64,000 nt of DNA from Shewanella sp. ANA-3 (lineage in GTDB: Bacteria; Pseudomonadota; Gammaproteobacteria; Enterobacterales; Shewanellaceae): contig NC_008577.1 in NCBI RefSeq assembly GCF_000203935.1, forward strand, positions 1,984,001-2,048,000. The letters are read 5' to 3'. The notes under the pieces are model-generated. The model had not been told where the DNA came from, did not search any database, and worked only from the letters and a program-made list of their open reading frames with translations. Below are positions 44,777 to 56,659 of this stretch, piece after piece (the first letter of the stretch is position 1; the number at the start of each line of letters is the position of its first letter). The position numbers and the translations under genes are program-made.

Positions 44777-46090
44777 TTACTCTACTTTATGCACTTGTTC
44801 ATCGAAGTTACTGGCGACTTTACCGGCTTGAGTATTGTTGAATACGGTTTCGTTAAATTCGCCTTCAGATTTGGCAATCACCACAGTCGCGACGCAATCG
44901 CCTGTTACGTTAACCGCGGTGCGCACCATATCCAGCAGTCGGTCAACCCCGATAATGAGGGCAATACCTTCAACGGGCAGACCAACTTGGTTAAGCACCA
45001 TAGCTAACATGATCAAGCCTACGCCCGGAACCCCAGCAGTACCGATTGACGCTAAGGTCGCGGTGACAACAACGGCAGCATAATCGGTAATGGTTAACTC
45101 AATACCAAAGACTTGGGCGATAAATACAGTAGCGACACCTTGCATAATCGCCGTGCCATCCATGTTAATGGTGGCACCTAATGGCAGGGTGAAAGAGGCA
45201 ATTTTATTATCAACACCGAGTCTGTGCTCAGACGCCTCAATCGTAATCGGTAAGGTGGCGTTTGAGCTTGCGGTTGAAAAGGCAAACAACTGCACATCAC
45301 GCATCTTACGAATAAAGATCAGCGGATTTAAGCCTGAGAATAACTTAAGCAGGGTCGGGTAGACGATAAAGGCGTGGATGAGTAACACCACCAACACGAC
45401 AAAGAAATACTTGACCACACTTTCGAATGTTCCCAAACCTAGCGTTAAAGCCAGTTTTGCCATCAGTGCAAACACCCCGTAAGGCGCAAGCTGCATGATC
45501 AGCGTAACGACCCGCATGATCACTTCATTTAAATCTTCAAATAACGCGGCAACACGTTTCCCACGTTCGCCAATATGCGCAATCGCAAAGCCAAAAATCA
45601 CCGCAAAGATAATAATCTGCAGCATATTGCCTTCGCTCATGGCTTGCATCGGATTCGTTGGCACTATATTGATTAGGACGCTCGAAAGACTAGGCGCTTC
45701 TTTGGCTGTGTACTCCATTTTTTCGGAAGCGAGCGAAGCATTACCTGGATGAACTAATACCGCGCTGACAATGGCGAGAATTAAAGCAATCGCTGTTGTG
45801 AATAAATAAAAGGCTAATGTTTTGCCGCCTAAACGACCTAATTTTGAAGGTTCACTCAGTGAGCAAGTGCCACAAACTAATGAAATAAATACCAGTGGAA
45901 CCACTAGCATTTTCAAACTTGAGATAAAGATAGTGCCGATAACATGTAAGAAACCTTCAGTAATATAGTCTTTTACGATATCGCTTTCTGGAAAGACGTT
46001 GCGGAGTATGAGACCTAAAGCAATACCTGTTGCCATACCGAACAGAATTTTGCTTGTAAGGCCGAATTTCTTTTGTAATAAGGTTGCCAT
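44777..46090 (-). CDS. Dicarboxylate/amino acid:cation symporter (DAACS)
   Basis: A 437-residue inner-membrane symporter from the ATG after AGGAATCCCC; the in-frame ATG at 46117 is upstream of that site. It shows the GltPh/DctA/GltP fold: helices 1-6, the hairpin with serine-rich ASSNATLPITIE, NMDGTAIMQG in helix 7, GTAGVPGVG in hairpin 2, and VDRLLDMVRTAVNVTGD in helix 8 that sets substrate choice. It likely takes up aspartate/glutamate or C4-dicarboxylates with Na+ or H+. The exact substrate is not safe to call. Confidence 0.92.
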   Translation of the reverse strand: MATLLQKKFGLTSKILFGMATGIALGLILRNVFPESDIVKDYITEGFLHVIGTIFISSLKMLVVPLVFISLVCGTCSLSEPSKLGRLGGKTLAFYLFTTAIALILAIVSAVLVHPGNASLASEKMEYTAKEAPSLSSVLINIVPTNPMQAMSEGNMLQIIIFAVIFGFAIAHIGERGKRVAALFEDLNEVIMRVVTLIMQLAPYGVFALMAKLALTLGLGTFESVVKYFFVVLVVLLIHAFIVYPTLLKLFSGLNPLIFIRKMRDVQLFAFSTASSNATLPITIEASEHRLGVDNKIASFTLPLGATINMDGTAIMQGVATVFIAQVFGIELTITDYAAVVVTATLASIGTAGVPGVGLIMLAMVLNQVGLPVEGIALIIGVDRLLDMVRTAVNVTGDCVATVVIAKSEGEFNETVFNNTQAGKVASNFDEQVHKVE

Positions 46091-46310
46091 GGGGATTCCT
46101 GTGTGTTTTTTATACATTCTAATATTGGCGACGACAAGCCTAGCAAGAAAATGCAGAAGTTTAAATGAGTTCCGATGTTAAACTGACTGCAAAATATGAG
46201 AAATAAAATGAGAGAGTATTGGAAAAGTTAGGTGAAAATTGTGTAATGTTAGCCTATAAGTTAAAAGCGTCAATCTTGGTATTATCATCAGAGTAACAGG
46301 GAGCCTGACA

Positions 46311-49300
46311 ATGAAGTCAGCGTATAAGGTTTTTCTCGCAGGATTATGTTCACTTTTCTTGGTCGCATGTGGCGGCGGAGGCAGTATCTCCGACGATGGC
46401 ACAGGAACGACACCCCAGCCTAGTGTAGTGACTGTCACTCTTAGTATTTCGAATAGTGACAATGTTTCACTTGATACTCCTGCGGAAGTGCAGGCTACCG
46501 TTGTGGATTCTAAAACAGGACCTAAGGCTGGTATTGTCGTTACATTTAAGCTCGACAATGACGAATTGGGCACTTTTACGCCTTCCACTGGTACTCAGTT
46601 AACTGATTCATCTGGGGTTGCGAAGATCAAGCTTGAAACGAGGAATTTAGCAGGTGCAGGAAGTGTGACTGCTAGTATTGTAACAGGTGAGTCCGCTAGT
46701 ATTGGATTTTATTCTAAAGGCGATGGAGCCATTAATCCGGGAACGGGAAATAAACTAAAGCTATTTCTTGTGAATGCTCAAGGGCAAGCCATAACAAGCA
46801 TTAGTACAGCAACTCCTGGAGTTGTTAAAGCACTATATACTAATAGTTCAGACGAGCCTCTTGTAGGTAAGGTTATTACCTTTACTTCTACGTTAGGTAA
46901 ATTTCAGCCTGAATCAGGTACTGCTCTGACAGATACACAGGGTCTTGCTAAAATAGCTATAACAGCAGGAACTGTCGCTGGTGCTGGTAAAATTATTGCA
47001 AAAGCTGATGATACAGAGTCAGAAGCTTTTGGATTTAATACCTTAGGCGATGAAGTTGTTGTTAAACCAATTGATGCCTATAGCATTGCGTTAACGATTA
47101 CAGATTCACAAGGTCAAGAATTACGGAATATTAGTCATAGTGTTCCAGGTTCTGTGATTGCAACTCTGCGAAAAGATGGGGTTCCAACTAGTTACCAAAC
47201 AATTTCATTTAATTTAACAGGCCAGGGTACATTAAATCCTTCATCTGGAACTGCATTAACTGACTTGAATGGTCATGCATCAGTGACCTTAGTGACTGGT
47301 ACTAATGCTGGGGCTGGTACTGTCACAGCAAGTTTTTCACTTGAAAACGAAACAATAACTGATAGCTTTAACTTTGAAGTTGCAGGTGATGCTCCTGGTG
47401 GTAATGGCGAAGCAAATTCTTTGTCTATTCAGCTGACAAATAGTCAGACAGGGGTTCCAACCACCGATATTAGTGCTACACAGCCTGGTAAAGTAACTGT
47501 TGCTTTAGTGGATAAAGATTCGACTCCCTTGGTTGGTAAAGTTGTTAGTTTTAGTAGTACATTAGGTAACTTTCTACCGACTCAAGGAACAGCGTTAACA
47601 GATTCTCTTGGCCGTGCATCTATTACATTAACCGCGGGAAGTATTGAAGGTGCTGGTGAAATTACTGCAACTTATGGAACTGCAAAAGCGATTATTGGAT
47701 TTGTAACCGCGGGAGATGAAATTGACCCTGTTGAAGCAAGCCCTGAAATTAGCTTTGATATCTATGATTGTAATGATGTTGCAACTTGGGATAAAGCGTT
47801 AAAGAACTTCGAAGTTTGTAAGGCTACAGACAATATTACTAATGATAAACCCGGCATTGTCGGTGCTAAAGTGACTCGTTCCGGCAGCACACAAGCTTTG
47901 CAACAAGTGTTGATTACTGCTGCGACTACTATAGGGGCAATTAGCCCAAGCTCAGGCACTGCTATTACAAATGCTGAAGGTAAAGCAATTCTCGATTTAT
48001 ATGCGAATGGCAATGTTGGAGCTGGAGAGATTTCACTGAAAGTGAAAGATGTAACGGCCACCAAAGCTTTTGAAATTGGTAGGGTTAATATTTCACTTAA
48101 ACTAGAAACTTCCCTTGGCGGTAATTTACTTCCAGCTGGTGGTTCCACCATTTTGGATGTTACTGTTTTAAATCCAGACGGTTCGTTAGCAACAGGTCAA
48201 CCTTTTACTCTTGTATTTACTTCTGAATGCCAAGCATCCAATAAAGCAATAATTGACTCACCTGTTATTACAAATGGTGGAAAGGGATACGCGACTTATA
48301 GAAGTACTGGTTGCGAAACACAGGACACAGTATCAGTTTCTGCTATAACAGGCGGAGGAAGTGTAAGTTCAACAGCTGTAATCAATATTGATTCTATTAA
48401 AGTTGGAGCTTTGCAATATGTTACGGCTAGCCCGACATTGTTGGCTTTACAAGGAACTGGAGGGATCGCAGGTGCGGGTGCTCGTTCTGAAACATCAGTA
48501 GTAACATTCAAGCTGTTAGATGAAACAGCTGCACCAGCGGGACAAGAAAGAGTTTGTTTTGAATTAAGCACCGAAGTAGGAGGGATTAGCCTAAGTCCTG
48601 CTCCATTAGCGCAAGATTATCTCGATTGCCCTAATTTCCCGAAACCAAATTCTCCTAACTATCCTGCTGATTTAAGTGTGCCTAATAAGTATGCTGTTGC
48701 CGTAACGGACAGTGCAGGACTCGCTTCTGTTATTGTAAGAAGTGGTGATAGAGCGACTCCTGTAAAAGTTTTTGCATTATGGGCAGGGAGTTCTGCGGAT
48801 GGCCATAATGGCGTTATTTCAAATGTGTCAGATCAACTTGCAATCACAACAGGCCTTGCTGATGATGACAGTTTTTCTGTATCAGCATCCATATTTAATC
48901 CTGAAGGTTGGGATTACGATAATGAAACAGTAGATATTAATATATTGGCGGCTGATCATTTTAATAACATGGTACCCGCTGGCACAGTAATTGTTTTCAC
49001 TGCAGAAGGCGGTGCAATACCTGGCTCTTGTACAACTGGTGGTTTAACTAATCCTGATGGGGCTTGTGGTGTTCAGTGGCGGAGCCAGAGCCCACGACCA
49101 TTTTCGAGTACAGTAGTGCAATGTCCTGTACCATTTTATGGAGATATTAATCCTCCTTGTATGGGGCCATCAAAGAGTCTGTTTGATTCAGGAATCAATT
49201 CAATATTGACAGAACCTAGGCCAGGTAGAGCGACTATCACAGCTTATGCTATTGGTGAGGAAAGTTTTGTGGATTTAAATGGCAATGGTTTATTTGATAC

Positions 49301-49985
49301 AAATGAACCATTTACTGACAGATCCGAAGCTTTTACTGATCATAATGAAGATGGTTATTACCGGAAAGCTTCACCTTCCTCATTAGCTGATTTACCTATT
49401 CAACCAGCAGGTTCGGTGAATGAGGAGTTTGTTGATTACAATTTTGATGGCATCTTTAATAAAGCTGACAATAAATACACAGGGCTATTATGTGCTTCTG
49501 GTTCGAGTGCTGCTTGCACTGACACTGGTTTAGATGATAATCGAGCTCAACTAAATATCTTCAGAAATATTCCAATTGTTATGTCTGGTAGTACACCAAT
49601 GGTTCGATTAGTAAAGATTGATCCAGCTGATAAAGACACGATGACAGCAGTAACAGAAATAGATTTGATTGACAGAACAGATCCACTAAACCCGATAGAA
49701 AAAGAGCCTCAAACAGTTTATCTGTTTGTTTCTGATGTAAATAACAATACATTACCTTACGAGACTAAAATAACGACATCAATAGACAATGGAAAGCTCA
49801 TAGTCCCTGTGGGAGGGAGTTACTCAATCGCGAGTAATGCATCTAATAAACCGTTAATATATGCATTTACTATTGGTCAAGAAGACCAAGCTAACCAAAA
49901 GCTCTCTGGTGCTCTTGTCATAACCGTAAAAACACCAAAAGGTTCGCCTGTGAGTGTGACAGTGAATGTCAAAGATGGTGGTTAA
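46311..49985 (+). CDS. Ig-like (Big_1) repeat lipoprotein with calcium-loop-like motifs
   Basis: A 1224-residue exported protein. The signal peptide ends in a lipobox (FLVAC, lipid Cys about 20) followed by Gly residues. At least five repeats follow, each with the motif G-T-x-L-T-D-x-x-G-x-A then G-A-G, near residues 86, 195, 305, 417 and 539, so the period is about 110-120 residues; these are invasin/intimin-like Big_1 domains. The C-terminal third is different and contains Cys pairs. It also has three DxNxDG-like loops at Asp988 (DLNGNG), Asp1010 (DHNEDG) and Asp1042 (DYNFDG) that look like calcium sites. No beta-barrel or LPXTG anchor is seen. The gene is visibly more AT-rich than its neighbours. 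A role in surface adhesion or matrix is inference. Confidence 0.85.
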   Translation: MKSAYKVFLAGLCSLFLVACGGGGSISDDGTGTTPQPSVVTVTLSISNSDNVSLDTPAEVQATVVDSKTGPKAGIVVTFKLDNDELGTFTPSTGTQLTDSSGVAKIKLETRNLAGAGSVTASIVTGESASIGFYSKGDGAINPGTGNKLKLFLVNAQGQAITSISTATPGVVKALYTNSSDEPLVGKVITFTSTLGKFQPESGTALTDTQGLAKIAITAGTVAGAGKIIAKADDTESEAFGFNTLGDEVVVKPIDAYSIALTITDSQGQELRNISHSVPGSVIATLRKDGVPTSYQTISFNLTGQGTLNPSSGTALTDLNGHASVTLVTGTNAGAGTVTASFSLENETITDSFNFEVAGDAPGGNGEANSLSIQLTNSQTGVPTTDISATQPGKVTVALVDKDSTPLVGKVVSFSSTLGNFLPTQGTALTDSLGRASITLTAGSIEGAGEITATYGTAKAIIGFVTAGDEIDPVEASPEISFDIYDCNDVATWDKALKNFEVCKATDNITNDKPGIVGAKVTRSGSTQALQQVLITAATTIGAISPSSGTAITNAEGKAILDLYANGNVGAGEISLKVKDVTATKAFEIGRVNISLKLETSLGGNLLPAGGSTILDVTVLNPDGSLATGQPFTLVFTSECQASNKAIIDSPVITNGGKGYATYRSTGCETQDTVSVSAITGGGSVSSTAVINIDSIKVGALQYVTASPTLLALQGTGGIAGAGARSETSVVTFKLLDETAAPAGQERVCFELSTEVGGISLSPAPLAQDYLDCPNFPKPNSPNYPADLSVPNKYAVAVTDSAGLASVIVRSGDRATPVKVFALWAGSSADGHNGVISNVSDQLAITTGLADDDSFSVSASIFNPEGWDYDNETVDINILAADHFNNMVPAGTVIVFTAEGGAIPGSCTTGGLTNPDGACGVQWRSQSPRPFSSTVVQCPVPFYGDINPPCMGPSKSLFDSGINSILTEPRPGRATITAYAIGEESFVDLNGNGLFDTNEPFTDRSEAFTDHNEDGYYRKASPSSLADLPIQPAGSVNEEFVDYNFDGIFNKADNKYTGLLCASGSSAACTDTGLDDNRAQLNIFRNIPIVMSGSTPMVRLVKIDPADKDTMTAVTEIDLIDRTDPLNPIEKEPQTVYLFVSDVNNNTLPYETKITTSIDNGKLIVPVGGSYSIASNASNKPLIYAFTIGQEDQANQKLSGALVITVKTPKGSPVSVTVNVKDGG

Positions 49986-50014
49986 TCAGCCTGCTTAATA
50001 TTCACTTAACAGTA

Positions 50015-50047
50015 TTAAAGGCGATCAGAGCATCGCCTTTAATTTTT
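50015..50047. terminator. Rho-independent terminator
   Basis: An 11-bp perfect stem TTAAAGGCGAT (50015-50025) / ATCGCCTTTAA (50032-50042), then T5. It lies between the convergent Ig-repeat (+) and astB (-) genes. Confidence 0.8.
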
Positions 50048-50073
50048 GTGGTTTAGCGTGGTTAGATAGAGGT

Positions 50074-51408
50074 TTATCTTTGGAATGGATACACACTTCC
50101 CAATTTCATGATTTGGGTGAGCTCATCTAATGCGGTGCGTGATTCAACCACTAATTGCGGATCAGCTAAATCTTGAGTCGATAAACGGTCGCGGTAGTGT
50201 TTATCCACCCAAGTATTTAAACGCGCGAATAAAGCATCGTTAAGTAAAGTGTGTTGATTCGCAGCAGCCACTTCTCGCTCATTCATGGCAACCCGTAAAC
50301 GCAAGCAGGCGGGGCCGCCACCGTTTTGCATACTTTGTTTCACATCGAAATACAGCACTTGCTTGATTGGCGTATTTAACGTGAGTAGCTCATTTAAATA
50401 TGCATAAACAGCAGGATTTTCTTGGCAGTCTGTTGGGGCAATGATGGCCATTTCGCCAGAGGGGAGAGTGATGATTTGGGTATTGAATAGATAACTCTTT
50501 ACCGCATTGTTAATCGCCACTTTGGTGGTTGGAACCTCGATAAAGAATAATTCGGTATCGAGTTTTCGTCTTATTTCATCCAATTTAGCCTGTGTATTTA
50601 AGAATGCCTGCTCATGGTAAAACAGCACATTTTGGTTACCCACGGCGATCACGTCATTGTGGAATACCCCTTGGTCAATGACATCGGGATTTTGTTGAAT
50701 AAAGACGCAGTTATCCTCCTCGAGTTGGTGCAATCTTGCTATCGCCATCGACGCTTCGAGGGTTTGTCTGGCGGGATATTTTTGTGGTCTTGGTGCATTA
50801 GGATTGGTGGCTTCTTGGCCGTAAACAAACAGCTCGACCCCAGCATGACCATATTCTTGACACAGGCGAGTATGATTCGCGGCGCCCTCATCACCGAAGC
50901 TATTATGCTCAGGTAAATGATTATGGTGATGAAAATAGTGGGGATCGTTGAAAGTTGCTGTTAAGATGCGCCCCGTTGTGGTGGGCTCGATACTGCGATG
51001 CAACTTATCGACTAAGTTGGCAGGGGTAAAATGCAGTTTACCGTCACGGGTGTCGGCACTGGGCGACACGGTTGCGGCATTCGCCGTCCACATACTTGAA
51101 GCACTGCAACAGGCATTAAGCAGCGCAGGCGCGGTTTTAGCGGCTTGTTGTAAAACTTGGGCATCACTGCCAGAAAAACCAATTCGGCGCAGTGTATTAA
51201 GATCTGGGCGCTCTTGTGGCGCTAACATGCCTTGGATCATCCCTAAATCAGCGAGTGCTTTGGCTTTTTGCAAACCCTGTTTAGCGGCGGCTTTAGGATT
51301 TGAGACTAAAGCGGCGTTGTTGAGTGAGGCCACATTGCCAAAAGACAAACCGGCATAATTGTGGGTTGGCCCAACGAGTCCGTCGAAATTCGCTTCAAAG
51401 TGCTTCAT
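50074..51408 (-). CDS. astB: N-succinylarginine dihydrolase
   Basis: A 444-residue enzyme of the arginine succinyltransferase (AST) pathway. It converts N2-succinylarginine to N2-succinylornithine, CO2 and two ammonia. The start [18 protein letters not shown], the [11 protein letters not shown] block and the C-terminal [13 protein letters not shown] with the catalytic Cys are strong family marks. Other ast genes (astC, astA, astD) are not in the window, so the gene stands apart from its pathway partners. Confidence 0.95.
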   Translation of the reverse strand: MKHFEANFDGLVGPTHNYAGLSFGNVASLNNAALVSNPKAAAKQGLQKAKALADLGMIQGMLAPQERPDLNTLRRIGFSGSDAQVLQQAAKTAPALLNACCSASSMWTANAATVSPSADTRDGKLHFTPANLVDKLHRSIEPTTTGRILTATFNDPHYFHHHNHLPEHNSFGDEGAANHTRLCQEYGHAGVELFVYGQEATNPNAPRPQKYPARQTLEASMAIARLHQLEEDNCVFIQQNPDVIDQGVFHNDVIAVGNQNVLFYHEQAFLNTQAKLDEIRRKLDTELFFIEVPTTKVAINNAVKSYLFNTQIITLPSGEMAIIAPTDCQENPAVYAYLNELLTLNTPIKQVLYFDVKQSMQNGGGPACLRLRVAMNEREVAAANQHTLLNDALFARLNTWVDKHYRDRLSTQDLADPQLVVESRTALDELTQIMKLGSVYPFQR

Positions 51409-51739
51409 TGCTTATCCTTGTGATAGGGAAGGTTATTATTTATTCAAATGGTCCCTGAAGCGACCCAGTATACTGAAGGTTTTTGTGGGCACAAGCGCAC
51501 GGTTTTGTGCTCAAAGCGACTTTTTCACGATAAATGCATAACTATTTCTTGCTTGCTGGCAAATAATGAAATATTAGTTTTTAATTACGCAATATTATTT
51601 TTTTACATTTTTTCAACTTTGATTAAAAAGTGACTCGCTGGTACATATAAAAGAGGGATTAGCTTGAAACTCTCAATGCAACCCTCTATATATGGAGCCA
51701 ATTTCCACCTTCTTGAGATTTTTTGGCGCAAATCAAACT
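51409..51739. other. 331-bp AT-rich spacer between astB and topA
   Basis: No gene is supported; two short plus-strand ORFs in it have no ribosome site or family features. It should contain the astB promoter (-) and the topA promoter (+), the latter listed separately. Confidence 0.5.
51619..51647 (+). promoter_or_regulatory. Candidate sigma-70 promoter for topA
   Basis: -35 TTGATT (51619-51624), 17-bp spacer, -10 TACATA (51642-51647), about 90 bp before the topA start. Confidence 0.45.
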
Positions 51740-54376
51740 ATGGGTAAATCGCTAGTTATTGTCGAATCACCGGCCAAAGCTAAGACTATTAATAAATATC
51801 TTGGCAAAGAATTCATCGTTAAATCGAGCGTGGGGCATATCCGTGACCTACCAACCTCTTCTTCATCTGACGGCAATGAAAAGGTGAAATCCGCCGCCGA
51901 AGTGAAGAAGATGTCGCCAGAAGAAAAGGCGCGATATAAAAAGGTGAAAGAGCACCAGGCGCTGGTGTCGCGTATGGGCGTTAACCCTGAAAAGGGCTGG
52001 GCGGCTAAATATCAAATCCTACCGGGTAAAGAGAAAGTCGTTAAAGAGCTGCAAGCCTTAGCCGATTCTGCTGACCAAATCTATCTTGCAACGGACTTAG
52101 ACCGTGAAGGGGAAGCCATCGCCTGGCATTTGCAAGAGGTGATTGGTGGCGATCCTTCACGGTATCAACGCGTTGTATTTAACGAAATCACCAAATCTGC
52201 GATTCAAGAAGCCTTTAGTAAACCTTCTTCCCTCGACACTAATATGGTGAATGCCCAGCAGGCGCGACGCTTTTTAGACCGTGTCGTCGGCTTTATGGTG
52301 TCTCCACTGTTGTGGAAAAAGGTTGCCCGCGGCTTATCCGCAGGACGGGTGCAATCCGTGGCCGTGCGTCTTGTGGTGGAGCGTGAAAGCGAAATCAAAG
52401 CCTTCGTACCTGAAGAGTTTTGGGATGTGCACGCACAGCTGAATACGCCTGCGAGCGAAGCGCTACGCATGGAAGTGGTAAAGTACTTAGACTCAGCCTT
52501 CGAGCCCACAAACGAGCAGCAAGCGTTAGCCGCCGTTCAAGCCTTATCCTCTGCCAGCTTTAAAGTGATCGCTCGTGAAGATAAAGCGACTCAAAGTAAA
52601 CCTTCGGCTCCTTTTATTACCTCAACCCTACAACAAGCGGCCAGTACTCGCCTAGGCTTTGGGGTGAAGAAAACCATGATGATGGCCCAGCGCTTGTACG
52701 AAGCGGGTCACATCACTTATATGCGTACCGATTCGACAAACTTAAGCCAAGAAGCGTTAGACAGTGTGCGTGAGATGATCGGCAAGGAATACGGCGCCAA
52801 GTATTTACCTGCCGAACCAATTCGCTACGGCTCTAAGGAAGGCGCACAAGAGGCGCACGAAGCGATTCGTCCATCAAACGTGAAGGTCGAAGCGGCTGCA
52901 TTAACCGATATGGAACGTGATGCACAGCGTCTCTACGAGCTGATTTGGCGTCAGTTTGTGTCATGCCAGATGACACCTGCCCAATACGATGCGACCAAAC
53001 TCACGGTTAAGGCGGGTGACTATGAACTGAAAGCGACGGGACGTATCCTGCGCTTTGACGGTTGGACTCGTGTTCAAACCGCATTGAAAAAGAAAAATGA
53101 AGAAGACAATACCTTGCCATCGGTGAACGAAGGTGATCTGTTGTCTCTGGTTGAACTAGAGCCTAAGCAACACTTTACTAAGCCGCCTGCCAGATACAGC
53201 GAAGCGTCATTGGTAAAAGAATTAGAGAAGCGTGGTATCGGTCGTCCTTCAACCTACGCCACGATTATTTCGACGATTCAAGAGCGGGGTTATGTCAAAG
53301 TTGAAAACCGCCGTTTCTACGCAGAGAAAATGGGCGAGATTGTCAGTGAGCGTTTAGTCGGTAGTTTTGCTGAGCTGATGAGCTACGACTTTACCGCCAG
53401 CATGGAACAGACCCTTGACGATGTCGCCAGTGGTGAGCTGGATTGGAAAAAGGTTCTCGATGGTTTCTATGCCGACTTCACTAAACAACTCGAGAAGGCG
53501 GAATTGGCACCAGAAGAAGGCGGTATGCGCCTCAATCAAATGGTGATGACCAATATTAAGTGTCCGACTTGCGGTCGCCCCATGGGGATCCGTACCGGCA
53601 CAACTGGGGTGTTCCTGGGTTGTTCGGGTTACGAGTTGCCACCGAAAGAGCGCTGCAAAACCACCATGAACTTAACGCCAGGCATTGAAGCGATTAGCGA
53701 CAGTGAAGATGCTGAAACCGATGCGCTACGCGCCAAGCATCGTTGCGGCATTTGTGGCACTGCGATGGACAGCTATCTTATCGACGAAAAGCGTAAGCTG
53801 CATGTTTGCGGTAATAACCCCATCTGTGAGGGTTATGAAGTCGAAGAAGGACAATTTAAGATCAAAGGTTACGAAGGTCCATTAATTGAATGTGACCGCT
53901 GTGGCCATGATATGGAGCTGAAAAACGGCCGTTTCGGTAAATATTTTGGTTGTACTAACGAGGAATGTAAGAATACTCGTAAGTTACTGAAAAACGGTGA
54001 AGCTGCGCCACCAAAAGAAGATCCTATTTATCTGCCAGAGCTGAAATGCAGCAAGTCTGATGCGCATTTTGTGCTGCGTGACGGTGCGGCAGGGATTTTC
54101 TTGGCAGCCAGTACTTTCCCTAAATCTCGGGAAACCCGGGCGCCACTGGTTGAAGAGTTAGTGAAATATCGCGAGCTATTGTGGCCAAAATATCAGTATC
54201 TTGCCGATGCTCCTATCGCCGATGATGAGGGGAATAAAGCGGCGGTTAAGTTTAGCCGTAAGACCAAAGAGCAATATGTGGCGACCGAAGTTGATGGTAA
54301 AGCAACCGGATGGTCGGCGCATTATGTGAATGGTAAATGGGTGACTGAATCGACGGCGAAGAAAGCTAAGAAGTAA
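51740..54376 (+). CDS. topA: DNA topoisomerase I
   Basis: An 878-residue type IA topoisomerase that relaxes negative supercoils. The Toprim domain opens [17 protein letters not shown] (catalytic Glu in VESP) and has [15 protein letters not shown] (metal Asp residues). The active-site Tyr is in [10 protein letters not shown]. Three C-terminal four-Cys zinc modules are visible ([24 protein letters not shown]), followed by a Lys-rich tail. The start at 51740 (MGKS) is chosen from family pattern; the in-frame ATG at 51692 adds 16 atypical residues. Neither has a strong ribosome site. Confidence 0.95.
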   Translation: MGKSLVIVESPAKAKTINKYLGKEFIVKSSVGHIRDLPTSSSSDGNEKVKSAAEVKKMSPEEKARYKKVKEHQALVSRMGVNPEKGWAAKYQILPGKEKVVKELQALADSADQIYLATDLDREGEAIAWHLQEVIGGDPSRYQRVVFNEITKSAIQEAFSKPSSLDTNMVNAQQARRFLDRVVGFMVSPLLWKKVARGLSAGRVQSVAVRLVVERESEIKAFVPEEFWDVHAQLNTPASEALRMEVVKYLDSAFEPTNEQQALAAVQALSSASFKVIAREDKATQSKPSAPFITSTLQQAASTRLGFGVKKTMMMAQRLYEAGHITYMRTDSTNLSQEALDSVREMIGKEYGAKYLPAEPIRYGSKEGAQEAHEAIRPSNVKVEAAALTDMERDAQRLYELIWRQFVSCQMTPAQYDATKLTVKAGDYELKATGRILRFDGWTRVQTALKKKNEEDNTLPSVNEGDLLSLVELEPKQHFTKPPARYSEASLVKELEKRGIGRPSTYATIISTIQERGYVKVENRRFYAEKMGEIVSERLVGSFAELMSYDFTASMEQTLDDVASGELDWKKVLDGFYADFTKQLEKAELAPEEGGMRLNQMVMTNIKCPTCGRPMGIRTGTTGVFLGCSGYELPPKERCKTTMNLTPGIEAISDSEDAETDALRAKHRCGICGTAMDSYLIDEKRKLHVCGNNPICEGYEVEEGQFKIKGYEGPLIECDRCGHDMELKNGRFGKYFGCTNEECKNTRKLLKNGEAAPPKEDPIYLPELKCSKSDAHFVLRDGAAGIFLAASTFPKSRETRAPLVEELVKYRELLWPKYQYLADAPIADDEGNKAAVKFSRKTKEQYVATEVDGKATGWSAHYVNGKWVTESTAKKAKK

Positions 54377-54418
54377 CCTGATCTGAATAGGGTTTAGGAT
54401 CCTTTTCTTCGTGGTTAT

Positions 54419-54450
54419 AAATGGGTTCACTTAGGTGAGCCCATTTTGTT
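54419..54450 (+). terminator. Rho-independent terminator of topA
   Basis: A 12-bp stem with one wobble (54419-54430 / 54435-54446), loop ttag, then a short T run. Confidence 0.7.
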
Positions 54451-54533
54451 ATCTAGGGTTCTTACAATCGCCGATTGCAGTAATGATGTTGGCGTATCGA
54501 TAACCGAGATATTGTGAATAAAAATACCACGCA

Positions 54534-54566
54534 TAAAAAAGCCAAGTCACAGACTTGGCTTTTTAT
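54534..54566. terminator. Bidirectional Rho-independent terminator
   Basis: A 12-bp perfect stem (54536-54547 / 54553-54564), loop cacag, with A and T runs on both sides. It ends the minus-strand membrane protein gene and backs up topA termination. Confidence 0.85.
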
Positions 54567-54596
54567 GGAAAACGTTCTTAATTGAGCAATGCGATA

Positions 54597-55376
54597 TCAC
54601 CATTTCTTCTTCGGTTGAAACAGCATATCGATGTCATCTTCTTCATTTTTGGGTCTAGGCGCACTCGGCGCAGAAAGCTTTTGTGCACCCATAATCTCAT
54701 CTAACAACATTTTGGCTTCATCGACCTTGCGGGCAATAAAAGGATCATTCGGTGTTTGCGCTTTAATAGCGTGTAGGGTTGCTAAAGCTTTTGTGACCAT
54801 TTGCTTAGACGAACCATATTGCTTCATAAAGCTCGCGGCACGGGCACGGGACAGCATGGAATCAACATTAATCCGTAGCTGTAAACTATCGATACGATTC
54901 TCTTCCTGAGCAAAAACATTGGGGTCGACTCGGCCCTTGTTGTGCTCTGCACGTAAAATGGCTTTCAGTTTCTTGAGTGTTTGTACTAACACTAAGATCT
55001 GCTTGTCATTATCCGGCAATCTAAAATTCTCAATAGGGGGCATCTGTGGCGTGTTAGATTGCAATGTCTCGATTTGTGACTTGAGATCGGTAAGACGACG
55101 TTGAAAATCCGATTGCTGTTGACTCGCACTTAAAGTGGTGGCGATTTCTAACGCTTCTTGCACGCGACGATAGAGCACTAAAATGATGTGTGTACTGCAA
55201 GGGATCATCCCTGTGTTGGACAATACGGTTTCAGTTTCATCAATAATTGCGCGTTGACGGGCAAATTCTATGCGACGTTCAGCCTCAGCACGTTCTTTTT
55301 GTTGTTGTATAACGTTAATTCCGATAACAAGCAGTAAAAGTGCACCGATGAGGATCAGAACCAAGGTGAATGTCAT
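54597..55376 (-). CDS. Membrane-anchored coiled-coil protein of unknown function
   Basis: A 259-residue protein. One N-terminal membrane helix (about residues 3-22) is followed by a charged helical stretch (about 25-50, QQKERAEAERRIEFARQR). Several more heptad-like helices and a TPR-like segment follow (about 180-235: MLSRARAASFMKQYGSSKQM then TKALATLHAIK). The short C-terminal tail is acidic, then basic (DDIDMLF, then PKKKW). A single membrane helix plus cytoplasmic coiled coil suggests a scaffold. I do not recognise a named family or catalytic motif. It is divergent from cysB. Confidence 0.7.
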   Translation of the reverse strand: MTFTLVLILIGALLLLVIGINVIQQQKERAEAERRIEFARQRAIIDETETVLSNTGMIPCSTHIILVLYRRVQEALEIATTLSASQQQSDFQRRLTDLKSQIETLQSNTPQMPPIENFRLPDNDKQILVLVQTLKKLKAILRAEHNKGRVDPNVFAQEENRIDSLQLRINVDSMLSRARAASFMKQYGSSKQMVTKALATLHAIKAQTPNDPFIARKVDEAKMLLDEIMGAQKLSAPSAPRPKNEEDDIDMLFQPKKKW

Positions 55377-55528
55377 AGCTGTTCCATTATTTATCTAATT
55401 GGGCTAATGCTACAATAAATCAATAAACTAGCATAGTTATCTTAGCCTAGGTTATCATTTCTGTCGTATGAAACTTAAGACTTGTGCTCTATATTCCTAT
55501 TTGCTTTAATTTTTACTATATACTATAA

Positions 55529-56578
<1,050 letters not shown>

Positions 56579-56599
56579 TTCGCGGTTGTTAGAGACAAT

Positions 56600-56632
56600 A
56601 AAAAATGCCGCAATGAATGCGGCATTTTTTAT
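56600..56632. terminator. Bidirectional Rho-independent terminator
   Basis: A 12-bp perfect stem AAAAATGCCGCA / TGCGGCATTTTT (56601-56612 / 56618-56629), loop atgaa. It separates convergent cysB and the response regulator gene. Confidence 0.9.
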
Positions 56633-56659
56633 GCGAAATTGACAGCAGTCACGGCCGAA

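Noticed and set aside
46311..49985. Integron, phage or transposon origin for the Ig-repeat gene
   Set aside because: No integrase, transposase, terminal repeats or attachment duplication is visible on either side.
51433..51450. Possible ArgR box before astB
   Set aside because: One half-site (ATTCA) matches well but the other is poor, so the match is not better than expected in AT-rich DNA.
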